Part shown: positions 40,041-53,495 of the stretch, piece by piece | How positions within the stretch are numbered: position 1 is the first letter of the stretch | How the letters are laid out: each line of letters opens with the position of its first letter | Source: an uncultured Clostridia bacterium | GTDB lineage: Bacteria; Bacillota; Clostridia; Oscillospirales; Ruminococcaceae | DNA: 64,000 bases | Direction: 5' to 3' | NCBI GenBank assembly: GCA_945876755.1 | Contig: CAMCPM010000004.1 | Location: 95,798 to 159,797, forward strand | Position numbers and translations under genes: made by a program | Notes under the pieces: generated by a model | What the model saw: only the letters and a program-made list of their open reading frames with translations | Told to the model about the DNA's origin: nothing | The model's database searches: none

Positions 40041-40958
40041 TTATTTACTATTCAATACCTGAAGCATTTTCTTTGGCACGGGAGTCTGAAAAACCATTTC
40101 TTCGCCTGTATACGGGTGAACGATTATCAGCTTGTTCGCGTGGAGACAAAGTCGTTTGACGGGATTTGTCTCCGCGCCGTATTTTTTATCTCCCGCTATC
40201 GGGCAGCCCATGTCGCTCATGTGTACACGAATTTGGTTTTTGCGTCCGGTTTCGATATCAATGTCCACAAGAGAGTAGTTATTATTGCTTTTGCGAACCT
40301 TGTAATTTGTTATAGCAAGCTTGCCGTCACCCATTTTAGCAGTGTAAACAAGATGGCTGTCCGTCTCACGAAGCTTATTTTCTATCCTGCCCTCACGAGG
40401 TTCGGGGCAACCCTCCACCACAGCCGCATAGCCGCGGAATTTAGCACACTCGTCCCAGTTTTCCTGCAAAGCGTGTTTGATAGCCTCATTCTTGGCAAAA
40501 ACCAGCACGCCGGAAGTATCACGGTCAAGACGGTGAACTATAAAGATCCTGTTGTGCGCATTTTTCATACGGACGTACTCCATTGCAAGATGGTACGCAG
40601 TTATGTTCCGTTCCTTTTCGGTAGCGATAGCAAGCATTCCGGCAGGCTTGTTTATAACCAGCAGCTCATCGTCCTCGTAGATAATATCAAGGTCAGGACT
40701 CGTATTTTTATCATACTTATACTCATAAACCCCGATTTTTACCTGCTGACCCTTTTTCAGCGCATAATTATATTTCGTAACTGTTTTGCCGTCCACGGAA
40801 ACAAGCTTGTGTTCCAATTCGGATTTTACCTTTCCTTTTGTACGGTTCGGCTGCATTTCATAAAGGAATTTCAGCAGTTCGGATTCTTCCTTTACGGTAA
40901 AAAGTGTTTCATTGGACTTTCGTTCGGATTTGTTTTTCATAAATATTCTCCCATACAA
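40041..40958 (-). CDS. RluA family pseudouridine synthase
   Basis: 305 aa; HRLDRDTSGVLVFAKN; N-terminal S4 domain. Confidence 0.93.
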   Translation of the reverse strand: MYGRIFMKNKSERKSNETLFTVKEESELLKFLYEMQPNRTKGKVKSELEHKLVSVDGKTVTKYNYALKKGQQVKIGVYEYKYDKNTSPDLDIIYEDDELLVINKPAGMLAIATEKERNITAYHLAMEYVRMKNAHNRIFIVHRLDRDTSGVLVFAKNEAIKHALQENWDECAKFRGYAAVVEGCPEPREGRIENKLRETDSHLVYTAKMGDGKLAITNYKVRKSNNNYSLVDIDIETGRKNQIRVHMSDMGCPIAGDKKYGAETNPVKRLCLHANKLIIVHPYTGEEMVFQTPVPKKMLQVLNSK

Positions 40959-41007
40959 AAAAGGAGTCCAAAGCTAACCTTGGACTCCTTGATTTTGTTA
41001 ATTACAA

Positions 41008-41703
41008 TCAAACGCCGTACTTTGTTGTAGAAACAGGAATACCAACGCCCATTGTGGAAGCTACTACGCAGGACTTGATGTAAGTACCCTTAGCAGCAGC
41101 AGGCTTAGCCTTAACGATAGCTTCAAGAAGAGTATCGAGGTTCTGGGAAAGCTTTTCCTGACCGAAAGAAGCCTTGCCGATAGGACAGTGGATGATGTTT
41201 GTCTTGTCAAGACGGTACTCGATCTTACCAGCCTTAGCCTCTGTTACAGCCTTAGCAACGTCGGGAGAAACAGTACCGGCCTTGGGGTTAGGCATAAGTC
41301 CGCGGGGACCGAGAACTCTTGCAGCCTTACCTACAACGCCCATCATGTCGGGAGAAGCAACGCAAACGTCGAAATCGAGCCAGTTCTCTTTAACGATCTT
41401 GTCAACGAGATCAGCGCCGCCAACGTAATCTGCGCCTGCTGCCTTAGCAGCCTCTTCCTTTTCTTCCTTACAGAATACGAGAACCTTAACCTTCTTACCA
41501 GTACCGTTAGGGAGAACTACCGCACCACGAACCTGCTGGTCAGCGTGACGGGAGTCAACGCCCAGACGAACGTGAACTTCGATGGTCTCGTCGAATTTAG
41601 CCTTAGCATTCTGGCAAGCGAGAGCCAGTGCTTCTTCTGTTTCGTAAAGCTTGCTCTTATCAACAGCTTTAGCGCTTTCGTTATATTTCTTACCGTGTTT
41701 CAT
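41008..41703 (-). CDS. rplA: 50S ribosomal protein L1
   Basis: 231 aa; [31 protein letters not shown]. Confidence 0.97.
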   Translation of the reverse strand: MKHGKKYNESAKAVDKSKLYETEEALALACQNAKAKFDETIEVHVRLGVDSRHADQQVRGAVVLPNGTGKKVKVLVFCKEEKEEAAKAAGADYVGGADLVDKIVKENWLDFDVCVASPDMMGVVGKAARVLGPRGLMPNPKAGTVSPDVAKAVTEAKAGKIEYRLDKTNIIHCPIGKASFGQEKLSQNLDTLLEAIVKAKPAAAKGTYIKSCVVASTMGVGIPVSTTKYGV

Positions 41704-41860
41704 TAATAAATTCCTCCTTTAAGTGGTAACATTCCCGTCAACGGGAACTGTCCCGATTTTCGGGACTTTTAGCGGATAATTCCTCCCACCCATAGAAAAT
41801 ACCAATATCCGTAAAAACGGATTTAGTATGACGGAGACAAAATGTCCGCCGCAGTGAGTT

Positions 41861-42286
41861 TTAGTCAACAACCTCAACGCCCATAGAACGGCAAGTACCT
41901 GCGATCATGCTCATAGCAGATTCAATGCTTGCAGCGTTCAGGTCGGGCATCTTAGTTTCAGCGATCTTCTTAATCTGTTCCTTAGTGATCTTACCAACCT
42001 TAGTCTTGTTAGGAACACCGGAACCGCTCTCAAGACCGATAGCCTTCTTGATAAGAACTGCTGCCGGCGGAGTCTTTGTGATGAAAGAGAAAGAACGGTC
42101 TGCGTAAACAGTGATTACAACAGGGATAATAAGACCGATATCGTTCTTAGTTCTTTCATTGAATTCCTTTGTAAAAGCCATGATATTAACACCGTGCTGA
42201 CCAAGAGCAGGACCAACCGGCGGAGCAGGAGTAGCCTTACCTGCTGCGATCTGAAGCTTGATTAAGCCAACTACTTTCTGTGCCAT
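41861..42286 (-). CDS. rplK: 50S ribosomal protein L11
   Basis: 141 aa; [36 protein letters not shown]. Confidence 0.98.
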   Translation of the reverse strand: MAQKVVGLIKLQIAAGKATPAPPVGPALGQHGVNIMAFTKEFNERTKNDIGLIIPVVITVYADRSFSFITKTPPAAVLIKKAIGLESGSGVPNKTKVGKITKEQIKKIAETKMPDLNAASIESAMSMIAGTCRSMGVEVVD

Positions 42287-42326
42287 TGCTTATTGCACCT
42301 CCGAAATTTTCGTAACGTTTATTTTA

Positions 42327-42869
42327 TTAATATTCATCTGAAGCCGCAACCATGGTAATATCCAAAGCTGCTGTAGTATCTCTGCCGAACATAGATACCT
42401 TGACGTTTACGGTCATGCTTTCGGTATCAATGCTCTCGACCTCACCGACGATGCCCTCCATAGGACCTGCTGTGATCTTGACTTTGTCGCCCGCCTTGAA
42501 GTTAACTTCAACGGAAGCAGGCTTCTTGTCAGCGTCAACGCCCAGAGCAGCCGCTTCTTTTTCGGTAAGCGGAACGGGCTTTGACCCGGGACCTACAAAT
42601 CCCGTACAGCCTCTTGTATTTCTTACAACATACCATGAGTCATCGGTAAGGACCATTTTCACCAGTACATATCCCGGGAAAACTTTTCTTTCAACCTCAC
42701 GCATCTTATTTTTTTCGTTCATTTCCATAACCATTTCGGTAGGGACCTGAACATCCTGAATAAGATCGTGAAGATTACGGTTCTCGACAACCTTCATAAT
42801 TGTCTGTGCAACCTTATTCTCATAACCGGAATAAGTGTGAATGACATACCATTTTGCCGATTCTGACAT
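42327..42869 (-). CDS. nusG: Transcription termination/antitermination factor NusG
   Basis: MSESAKWYVIHTYSGYENKVAQTI...FPGYVLVKM...VRNTRGCTGFVG; KOW domain. Confidence 0.97.
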   Translation of the reverse strand: MSESAKWYVIHTYSGYENKVAQTIMKVVENRNLHDLIQDVQVPTEMVMEMNEKNKMREVERKVFPGYVLVKMVLTDDSWYVVRNTRGCTGFVGPGSKPVPLTEKEAAALGVDADKKPASVEVNFKAGDKVKITAGPMEGIVGEVESIDTESMTVNVKVSMFGRDTTAALDITMVAASDEY

Positions 42870-42972
42870 AATTATGACCATTCCTTTCTTCTTGGGCTTT
42901 GGTTTCCGGCGTATGCAGAAAACGCAAAACCGCTGCGAAAACTCGTTCCTTTGTTATCAGTTTCAGACTGCG

Positions 42973-43281
42973 TCAGCCCGTTGCCAGCTTTAACAAAGCT
43001 TTAAGCGCGCTGTCGATTCCCCATATAACAATACCGCTTGCGCACATTCCGATAAGTACGACTGCTGTATTGTTTACTACCTTCTTCATTGAAGGCCATG
43101 TGACTTTTTTGATTTCACTTTTCAGATCCTTGAAGTACTTAACGATACCGTTAGGCTTCTTGACGCCGGTTTTCTTTGCCTTTGCCTTAGCCTTTTCACG
43201 GTCGTTTACGATCTTTGCTGCCTTAGCTTCAGCCTGAGCGATCGCAGAAGTCTTCTTGGACTTTTTCTTTGCGTCAGCCAC
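42973..43281 (-). CDS. secE: Preprotein translocase subunit SecE
   Basis: 102 aa; C-terminal KYFKDLKSEIKKVTWPSMKKVVNNTAVVL. Confidence 0.93.
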   Translation of the reverse strand: MADAKKKSKKTSAIAQAEAKAAKIVNDREKAKAKAKKTGVKKPNGIVKYFKDLKSEIKKVTWPSMKKVVNNTAVVLIGMCASGIVIWGIDSALKALLKLATG

Positions 43282-43295
43282 TACTCACACCTCAC

Positions 43296-43445
43296 TTACT
43301 TAGTTTCCTTGTGAAGAGTATGCTTCTTGCAGAACTTACAGTACTTGTTCATTTCAAGTCTGTCCGGATCGTTCTTCTTGTTTTTCTTGGTATTGTAGTT
43401 GCGCTGCTTGCACTCTGTGCAGGCTAATGTTACCTTTACTCTCAT
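43296..43445 (-). CDS. rpmG: 50S ribosomal protein L33
   Basis: [49 protein letters not shown]; the ORF track start at 43655 is an over-extension. Confidence 0.95.
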   Translation of the reverse strand: MRVKVTLACTECKQRNYNTKKNKKNDPDRLEMNKYCKFCKKHTLHKETK

Positions 43446-43590
43446 ATCGGCACCTCCTATTAGCGTTTCGATTTCGCAGGGGACGTATTTCCCCTGTGCC
43501 TCCCTCTGTGGCACGGCTCGGGCTGACTCGCAGGAGCCTTGTCGAGAAGCCGTATTTTTTAGCTCTGTCCAAAAACGGGCACAAAAAAAT

Positions 43591-43639
43591 AAGCCTCTGC
43601 AAGAGGTAATATAATTATACCTCATTGCAAAGGCTTTTG
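43591..43639 (-). terminator. Intrinsic terminator downstream of the ATP synthase operon
   Basis: aagcctctgcaagaggta...tacctcattgcaaaggctt, T tract on the reverse strand. Confidence 0.65.
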
Positions 43640-43673
43640 TCAAGTCTTTTTTCAAAATTCCTGAAATATTTTA

Positions 43674-44081
43674 TTATTTTCCTGAACCAACGCTTATTCT
43701 GTTAAGCGCACGCTGTAATTTCAGTTCAGCGAGGTCAAGCTCATGCCTGTCCTTCTGTTCTTCAAGTCTGCGTCTTGCATCCTCCTCGGAGCGCTTCGCC
43801 CAGTCAAGGTCGATCTCGTCAGCCCACTCAACAGCATTGGCAAGGATAGAAACCTTGTTTCCGCCTACCTTGAGCAGACCCGTTGAAATTGCGGCAGTAC
43901 GCCAGCTTCCGTCCTCCTGCTTAACTTTGAGAGGACCTGATGGCAAGTCGGCAACCAGACTTGTATGGTTGGCAAGAATACCGATATCGCCCTCGGTAGT
44001 GCGGACGATTATCTGCGTTGTTTCGCCGTCAAAGAATACCTTTTCGGGTGTCACAACGCTGAGTGAAAATGAAGCTGCCAT
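43674..44081 (-). CDS. atpC: ATP synthase subunit epsilon
   Basis: 135 aa; FSLSVVTPEKVFFDGETTQIIVRTTEGDIGILANHTSLVADL. Confidence 0.95.
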   Translation of the reverse strand: MAASFSLSVVTPEKVFFDGETTQIIVRTTEGDIGILANHTSLVADLPSGPLKVKQEDGSWRTAAISTGLLKVGGNKVSILANAVEWADEIDLDWAKRSEEDARRRLEEQKDRHELDLAELKLQRALNRISVGSGK

Positions 44082-44096
44082 GAAACAAGCCTCCTT

Positions 44097-45500
<1,404 letters not shown>

Positions 45501-45681
45501 TTACATAATCAATCCTTTCCGTGACCGTATGCTATAATATAGTATACAGTTTTTAATTTGCAACGGAATATATAAGCTTTACATTTGCATTTGTAAAAGT
45601 TTTGCAATTTCCGAAGGAAAAATGGATCAGAAAATCCAGAAGCAAAACTTGAAATTAAATTCAAAAATATTATTATTGAAT

Positions 45682-46545
45682 TTAATCTTGTGCCGAAGCG
45701 CCGCCCACGATCTCCGTGATCTCCTGCGTAATGGACGCCTGACGGGCACGGTTATAGATAAGCGACAAGCCGGAAATCATTTCCGAAGCGTTGTCTGTAG
45801 CGGATTCCATAGCCGTTCTTCTTGCAGCCTGCTCGGAAGCAAAGCTGTCAACAACGGCGCAGAAGATGATTCCCGTAATATATTTAGGCACGATGGCGTC
45901 AAAAACCTCGGCAGGGGACGGCTCATAAATAGGCAGTTCTCTTGTCTTGGTTTCGCCCGGCTGAATATCAAGGGGCAGGATAGCAAGGCTTTCCGCCTGC
46001 TGAACGAGAGGTGAGACATATTCCGTGCGGAAAAGCTCCACTCTGTCGATCTCGCCCTTTACGAACGGGTTCATTATATTGTCGGAAATATCCGCTGCGT
46101 GGTGGATCTTAATTCCCTCCGCAACATTCGGATAGCTTGCCAAAAGGTCATAACCGCGTTTTGTGAAATACTCCACGGATTTCTTGCCGATAGCAAGAAT
46201 TTTCACAGCAGCCTTGCCTTCAAGCTCATTGATACGAGCCTGAGCAAGCTTCAGAACATTGGAGTTGAAGCCGCCTGCAAGACCTCTGTCGCCTGCGATA
46301 ACTACAAGCAGAACGGTCTTTGCCTCACGCTTCTTTGTGTACTGCGAGAAGAAGCCGGGGTTTTCCGACTGTATCTCGCACATTGTATCATACAGGGCAT
46401 TGAAGTAAGGACGGGCGTTATCCGCCTTTTCCTTGGCTTTTCTCAGCTTTGACGAAGCAACCAGCTCCATAGCCTTGGTTATCTGCATGGTTGATTCAAC
46501 GCTTTTGATACGCCGTTTAATGTCCTTCATATTACCGGTCGCCAA
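45682..46545 (-). CDS. atpG: ATP synthase subunit gamma
   Basis: 287 aa; DIKRRIKSVESTMQITKAMELVASSKLRKA; C-terminal SLIYNRARQASITQEITEIVGGA. Confidence 0.97.
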   Translation of the reverse strand: MATGNMKDIKRRIKSVESTMQITKAMELVASSKLRKAKEKADNARPYFNALYDTMCEIQSENPGFFSQYTKKREAKTVLLVVIAGDRGLAGGFNSNVLKLAQARINELEGKAAVKILAIGKKSVEYFTKRGYDLLASYPNVAEGIKIHHAADISDNIMNPFVKGEIDRVELFRTEYVSPLVQQAESLAILPLDIQPGETKTRELPIYEPSPAEVFDAIVPKYITGIIFCAVVDSFASEQAARRTAMESATDNASEMISGLSLIYNRARQASITQEITEIVGGASAQD

Positions 46546-46575
46546 CGGAAACCCTCCTTTCTAAAATCGCGGCAA

Positions 46576-48150
<1,575 letters not shown>

Positions 48151-48162
48151 TCATAGTGCAGG

Positions 48163-48702
48163 TCATGCGATAACGCCCTTGATCTGCTTCTGAATAGCTT
48201 CAAGCTTAGCCTTTACCGAGCCGTCCAGCATTGTGTTGCCGTAATTCAGCACAATACCGCCCATAATTGTCGGGTCGACATTTTCGGTAAGGATGACCGT
48301 CTTTTTATAAACGGACTCCAGCTTTGCCTTCAGCTTTGCTCTGAGATTTTCGCTGAGGGGCACGCTTGTGGTGACCTTTACCTCAGCAATATTTTTCATC
48401 TCATACCAGCGGTTTTTGTAGTCCTCCGCAATAGCGGGAACAGCTGCGGCGCGTCCCTTTTCGGTAACGACGCATAGAAGATTATAGCAAAGCTCGGAAA
48501 TTTTTCCCTTAAAGGTTTTTTCGATAATTTCCAGCTTTTCGCCGATAGTGACTGTCGGAGCCGTAAGAAGCTTAGCAAATCCCGGGTTGTCGTTAAAAAC
48601 GACAGCCAGCGAGTCAAGCTCCTTTTTGACCTCGTCAGTACAGCTCTGCTCACACGCAAGCTCAAAAACTGCCTCTGAGTATATCTTTTCAACACCCGTC
48701 AT
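48163..48702 (-). CDS. atpH: ATP synthase subunit delta
   Basis: 179 aa; OSCP family; C-terminal DPTIMGGIVLNYGNTMLDGSVKAKL. Confidence 0.93.
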   Translation of the reverse strand: MTGVEKIYSEAVFELACEQSCTDEVKKELDSLAVVFNDNPGFAKLLTAPTVTIGEKLEIIEKTFKGKISELCYNLLCVVTEKGRAAAVPAIAEDYKNRWYEMKNIAEVKVTTSVPLSENLRAKLKAKLESVYKKTVILTENVDPTIMGGIVLNYGNTMLDGSVKAKLEAIQKQIKGVIA

Positions 48703-49205
48703 TCTGCATCACCGATTTCATTAATGAAGCTCTCGATAAGCTGTTCGTGAGTCTTTTCGTCGATTTCCTTTGAAACGACCTGAGACGCGATAGACAGCGC
48801 AATATCGGAGATTTCATCCTTAATTTGGTTAACGGCACGTTTCTTTTCCTTTTCAATATCCGAGTTCGCCTTGTCGATAATACCTCTTGCCTCGTCCTTG
48901 GCGCCGGCGATTATCTCATCCGAACGGGATTGGGCTTTCTTTGTTGCATTTTTTACGATCTCTGCGGATTCCTCCTTGGCGGCTGCAAGCTTGGTAGTAT
49001 ATTCGCTTTCAAGCTGCTTTGCATTGACCAGAGCCTTGTCCGCGTCCTCATAAGTCTTTGCGACCTCAGTCCTGCGGGATTCCAGCATAGCGTTTACTTT
49101 GTCGAAAAGGAAGTGCTTAATAACCAGAAACAGAATCAACGTATTCAATATAGTACCTACAATAGTTGTAAGGTCTATTGAAAAAAATTCAAAATTACTG
49201 TGCAT
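48699..49205 (-). CDS. atpF: ATP synthase subunit b
   Basis: 168 aa; N-terminal TM plus long amphipathic helix; operon position. Confidence 0.93.
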   Translation of the reverse strand: MHSNFEFFSIDLTTIVGTILNTLILFLVIKHFLFDKVNAMLESRRTEVAKTYEDADKALVNAKQLESEYTTKLAAAKEESAEIVKNATKKAQSRSDEIIAGAKDEARGIIDKANSDIEKEKKRAVNQIKDEISDIALSIASQVVSKEIDEKTHEQLIESFINEIGDAE

Positions 49206-49253
49206 AGGCTATTTACGCCTCCTGTTCTGCATTATTTTTACTAACCGATCCAA

Positions 49254-49538
<285 letters not shown>

Positions 49539-49559
49539 TTACCTCCAATTTTTTTAGGG

Positions 49560-50306
49560 CTATTCCTTGCCCATTTTGATATAAGCCATAGTAAGCATAA
49601 TGAATACATATGACTGTATTGCTCCCGAGAACAGATCGAAGTAGATAGACAATACTGCGGGTATACCAATTTGGAAAATGTTAAAAACATAGCCATTGAT
49701 CGACTCAATGGGCGGTATTCCCATAAGATTGTAAATTGCTCCGCTGGCAGAACCCAGAGCGATATAGAGGATCAGCGTGATTATCATGCCTCCTGCTACG
49801 TTTCCGAAAAGACGCAAAGCCATAGCTACCGGCGTTGCGACTTCGCTTATGATATTAAGCGGGTTTATAAACTGCTTTAAGTAGCCGCCCACACCGTTGT
49901 ACTTGATCTTGGTGTATGTTATAAGCGCGAAAGTCATTACAGCCAAACCTCCCGTAACGCTTATATCCGCAGTAATGCTTCTGAAGCCTATCATTGAGAT
50001 AAGCGTACCTACTATGATATAAGCGAAAACAGCAGCAATGTAGGGGGCGTACGCCATTGAAGATTTATCCATATTTACTTCGATCATGTTGTTTACGGTT
50101 TTGACAATGTATTCCGCAGCACACTGACGTTTTGTATCCGGTATCTTTTTAAGATCCTTTGTCAGTATAAGGCAAGCCGCCAAAACTATCAGAATAACAA
50201 GCCACCCGGTTACAACCGACTCTGATAAGGAAAAAATCACTTCGTCCGATTCCGACAGAATGCTGAACATTCGTCTCGGGCCCTCTACATTTACCTTAAA
50301 TTCCAT
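49560..50306 (-). CDS. atpB: ATP synthase subunit a
   Basis: 248 aa; ATPVAMALRLFGNVAGGMIITLIL. Confidence 0.96.
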   Translation of the reverse strand: MEFKVNVEGPRRMFSILSESDEVIFSLSESVVTGWLVILIVLAACLILTKDLKKIPDTKRQCAAEYIVKTVNNMIEVNMDKSSMAYAPYIAAVFAYIIVGTLISMIGFRSITADISVTGGLAVMTFALITYTKIKYNGVGGYLKQFINPLNIISEVATPVAMALRLFGNVAGGMIITLILYIALGSASGAIYNLMGIPPIESINGYVFNIFQIGIPAVLSIYFDLFSGAIQSYVFIMLTMAYIKMGKE

Positions 50307-50310
50307 GATT

Positions 50311-50733
50311 TCACCCTCCCTTCTTTTTTAGTGCCGCATGAAGCGTGTATGCCAGCTTGGGAAAAAGCTGAGGGATAGCTGCCGCAACAAGATTTATTGA
50401 CGGACATTTTATTCCTGCAAAAAACAGGATACCGGTTATCAGCAGCCTCAGCATATAGGAGCCGAACATATAACCCTTTGCGGAAGCTATTGGGCGCTCC
50501 ACAGCTCTTTCCGAAGAAAGGCCCAGGATTATGAAGTTCAGCAGCATGACCGCCGTTCCTGCAAGAAGTCCCAGCGGAACTTCAGCACACAGCTTGTACA
50601 CAGGCAGCGAAATAATGTATATCACGAGGTCAAAGACAAGGACTCTCGGCAAAAGGAATTTCAGTTCTCTGCATATCATTTCACTGAACAAACGCCTTGC
50701 CATCAGAGGTGACCCGTCCTTTCCGCACAACAT
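50311..50733 (-). CDS. ATP synthase subunit I-like membrane protein
   Basis: 140 aa, four TM, first gene of the atp operon. Confidence 0.7.
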   Translation of the reverse strand: MLCGKDGSPLMARRLFSEMICRELKFLLPRVLVFDLVIYIISLPVYKLCAEVPLGLLAGTAVMLLNFIILGLSSERAVERPIASAKGYMFGSYMLRLLITGILFFAGIKCPSINLVAAAIPQLFPKLAYTLHAALKKKGG

Positions 50734-50847
50734 ACAACTATAATTACTTATTATATCAGTTTATTTCAAAAATTTCAACTATTTTTGTAGCTTTTATTTA
50801 TTTATATAATTTTTTTATAAATACATACAAAAAATTATCCAAAGCAC

Positions 50848-50876
50848 TTGACAAATCAAAATATATCATGTATAAT
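50848..50876 (+). promoter_or_regulatory. Promoter of tRNA-Pro
   Basis: TTGACA-17 nt-TATAAT. Confidence 0.85.
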
Positions 50877-50905
50877 TATAAGGCTGCTCAATAATGCAGA
50901 ACAAA

Positions 50906-50982
50906 CGGGGCGTAACTCAGTTTGGTAGAGTGCTTGGTTTGGGACCAAGATGCCGCAGGTTCAAGTCCTGTCGCCCCGACCA
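50906..50982 (+). tRNA. tRNA-Pro (TGG)
   Basis: CGGGGCG/CGCCCCG acceptor, anticodon loop TTTGGGA, TTCAAGT, encoded CCA. Confidence 0.95.
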
Positions 50983-50983
50983 T

Positions 50984-51012
50984 AAACCCAAGCTGCAAAG
51001 CAGTTTGGGTTT
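50984..51012 (+). terminator. Hairpin downstream of tRNA-Pro
   Basis: aaacccaagctg...cagtttgggttt. Confidence 0.55.
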
Positions 51013-51092
51013 ATAACATCGTTTATTAAAATCTTTTGGATTTGTTTTAAAAGGCTTAAATATGAACAAAATGTAAAACATAAAAAATCCTA

Positions 51093-51121
51093 TTGACTTT
51101 TAAATTTCGACGTGATATAAT
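51093..51121 (+). promoter_or_regulatory. Promoter of tRNA-Thr/tRNA-Tyr
   Basis: TTGACT-17 nt-TATAAT. Confidence 0.8.
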
Positions 51122-51162
51122 AAACGAGTCGCTTAAAGAGAGCGCAAAATAATAAAAGTTAA

Positions 51163-51238
51163 GCTGGTGTAGCTCAGTTGGTAGAGCAGCTGATTTGTAA
51201 TCAGCAGGTCGGGGGTTCGAGTCCGTCCACCAGCTCCA
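51163..51238 (+). tRNA. tRNA-Thr (TGT)
   Basis: GCTGGTG/CACCAGC acceptor, CTGATTTGTAATCAG anticodon arm, CCA. Confidence 0.95.
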
Positions 51239-51268
51239 TTTTTTGCTTAACTGCAAAAGCTTGAATAA

Positions 51269-51352
51269 GGAAGAGTTCCCGAGTGGCCAAAGGGGGCAGA
51301 CTGTAAATCTGTTGCTTCGGCTTCGGTGGTTCGAATCCACCCTCTTCCACCA
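51269..51352 (+). tRNA. tRNA-Tyr (GTA)
   Basis: GGAAGAG/CTCTTCC acceptor, CAGACTGTAAATCTG anticodon arm, long variable arm, CCA. Confidence 0.95.
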
Positions 51353-51354
51353 GC

Positions 51355-51389
51355 ATTACGTCCTGTTTTTGCAGGACGTAATTTTTTTC
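51355..51389 (+). terminator. Intrinsic terminator after the tRNA cluster
   Basis: attacgtcctg-tttttg-caggacgtaat + T run. Confidence 0.85.
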
Positions 51390-51567
51390 ACAATAACCTT
51401 GCATAACACGGATAAATCTCCTGTTGCAAGGCTTTTTTACGTTATAGGGGTTTTGACAGATTTAATATTTTTTGCTTCCAATGTTAAAATATATAATGCG
51501 TACTGAACAATTATTAATAGTATACCCGAAATTTGTTCATTTCGCAGTAATGGGAAAGGAAATTTTT

Positions 51568-53388
51568 ATGGTAAGAGAAGATTTAAGAAACGTTGCTATC
51601 ATCGCCCACGTTGACCACGGCAAGACTACCCTTGTTGACGAAATGCTCAAGCAGGGAGGCGCCTTCCGTGAAAATCAGACTGTTGCGGAAAGAGTCATGG
51701 ACTCAAACGATATCGAGCGTGAAAGAGGCATCACGATACTTGCAAAAAATACGTCCGTAATGTATAATGGTGTTAAGATAAATATTATCGACACCCCGGG
51801 CCACGCAGATTTCGGCGGCGAGGTAGAGCGCGTGCTGAAAATGGTTGACGGCGTTGTACTTCTTGTTGACGCCGCAGAGGGATGTATGCCCCAGACAAGA
51901 TTCGTTCTCCAGAAAGCGCTGGAAATGGGTCACAGAATTATCGTTGTAGTAAACAAGATCGACCGCCCCGACGCTCGCCTTGACGAGATCGGCGATGAAG
52001 TCCTTGAGCTTCTTCTCGACCTTGACGCAAGCGATGAGCAGCTTGAAAGCCCCGTGCTTTTCTGTTCGGGACGTGCAGGCACAGCTTCTCTCAGCCAGTA
52101 TGAGGAGGGCAAAGACCTCGTTCCGCTGTTTGAAACTATTCTCAGCCATATCCCCGCACCCGAGGGCGACCCCGACGCTCCAATGCAGATGCTTATTTCA
52201 TCTATCGACTATAACGACTACGTCGGCAGAATTGGTATCGGACGTATCGAACGCGGTACTATAAAGGTAAATCAGCCTGTTATCGTAGGTGACTACCACG
52301 AAAACCGCAAGCCCTTTAACAGCAAGGTAGTTACAATGTACCAGATAGAAGGTCTGAACAGAACTCCTGCCGAAGAAGCAAAGGTCGGCGATATCGTGTG
52401 GATTTCCGGTATAGAGAATATCACTATCGGCGATACCCTCTGCGATACCTCCTGCTATGAGCCTGTTCCCTTTGTAAAAATTTCCGAGCCTACCGTTGAA
52501 ATGACATTCTCGGTAAACGACAGCCCCTTTGCAGGACGTGAGGGCAAGTTCGTTACCTCCCGTCAGCTTCGTGAAAGGCTTTTCAAGGAAATACTCCGAG
52601 ACGTTTCCCTCCGCGTGACCGAAACCGAAAATACCGACAGCTTCCGTGTTGCCGGCAGAGGTGAAATGCACCTTTCCATTCTTATTGAAAATATGCGCCG
52701 TGAGGGCTATGAGCTTTCCGTTTCTACCCCCCGTGTGCTTTATAAAGAAATCGACGGCGAGACCTGCGAGCCTATTGAGCGCCTTGTTATCGACGTTCCC
52801 GAGGACTGCGTAGGCTCTGTTATGGAAAAGCTGGGTACAAGAAAGGCTGAGCTTCAGTCAATGCACCCGGTAGGAAGCCGTATGAAGCTGGAATTCCTTA
52901 TCCCGTCAAGAGGACTTTTCGGATATAAGTCCGAATTCCTTACCGATACAAAGGGCGAGGGCGTTATCAGCTCGGTATTTGACAGCTACCAGCCGTATAA
53001 GGGCGATATCCCCAGAAGAAACACAGGCTCTCTCGTTTCCTTTGAAACGGGCGAAGCCGTTACCTACGGACTTTTCAACGCTCAGGAGCGCGGCTCGCTG
53101 TTTATCGGCGCAGGCACTCCCGTTTATGAGGGTATGATAGTGGGCGCTTCACCAAAGGTCGAGGATCTTGTGGTAAACGTCTGCAAGAAAAAGCACCTTA
53201 CAAACACCCGTGCAAGCGGCTCCGACGATGCACTCAGACTCGTTCCGCCGAGAAAGCTTTCCCTTGAGGACAGCCTTGAATTCATCGCCGACGACGAGCT
53301 TCTTGAAGTTACGCCAAAGTCTATCCGTATCAGAAAGCGTATCCTTGACAATACGCTTCGTGCAAAGCAGCGTGCAAAGCTGAAATAA
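51568..53388 (+). CDS. typA: Translational GTPase TypA/BipA
   Basis: [63 protein letters not shown]...; ATG 51568. Confidence 0.97.
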   Translation: MVREDLRNVAIIAHVDHGKTTLVDEMLKQGGAFRENQTVAERVMDSNDIERERGITILAKNTSVMYNGVKINIIDTPGHADFGGEVERVLKMVDGVVLLVDAAEGCMPQTRFVLQKALEMGHRIIVVVNKIDRPDARLDEIGDEVLELLLDLDASDEQLESPVLFCSGRAGTASLSQYEEGKDLVPLFETILSHIPAPEGDPDAPMQMLISSIDYNDYVGRIGIGRIERGTIKVNQPVIVGDYHENRKPFNSKVVTMYQIEGLNRTPAEEAKVGDIVWISGIENITIGDTLCDTSCYEPVPFVKISEPTVEMTFSVNDSPFAGREGKFVTSRQLRERLFKEILRDVSLRVTETENTDSFRVAGRGEMHLSILIENMRREGYELSVSTPRVLYKEIDGETCEPIERLVIDVPEDCVGSVMEKLGTRKAELQSMHPVGSRMKLEFLIPSRGLFGYKSEFLTDTKGEGVISSVFDSYQPYKGDIPRRNTGSLVSFETGEAVTYGLFNAQERGSLFIGAGTPVYEGMIVGASPKVEDLVVNVCKKKHLTNTRASGSDDALRLVPPRKLSLEDSLEFIADDELLEVTPKSIRIRKRILDNTLRAKQRAKLK

Positions 53389-53390
53389 AA

Positions 53391-53477
53391 TTCGTAATTA
53401 GGAATGCGTAATGCGGAATTATTGTCGTGAAGATGTGAACTTACAATTCCGCATTCCGAATTACGCATTCCGCATTA
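53391..53477. repeat. Intergenic palindromic repeat built from GGAATGCGTAAT/GCGGAATT units
   Basis: Left ggaatgcgtaatgcggaatt; right arm (rc) ggaatgcgtaattcggaatgcggaatt. Confidence 0.75.
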
Positions 53478-53495
53478 AATCAAAGGAGTATTGTT

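Noticed and set aside
40116-41030. 304-aa forward ORF antisense to the RluA-family gene
   Set aside because: Shadow ORF; the opposite strand has clear HRLDRDTSG motif.
41704-41860. Structured rplK-rplA intergenic region as an L1-binding leader
   Set aside because: Hairpins are present (ttcccgtcaacgggaa, tcccgattttcggga) but I could not match them to a specific known L1 site by eye.
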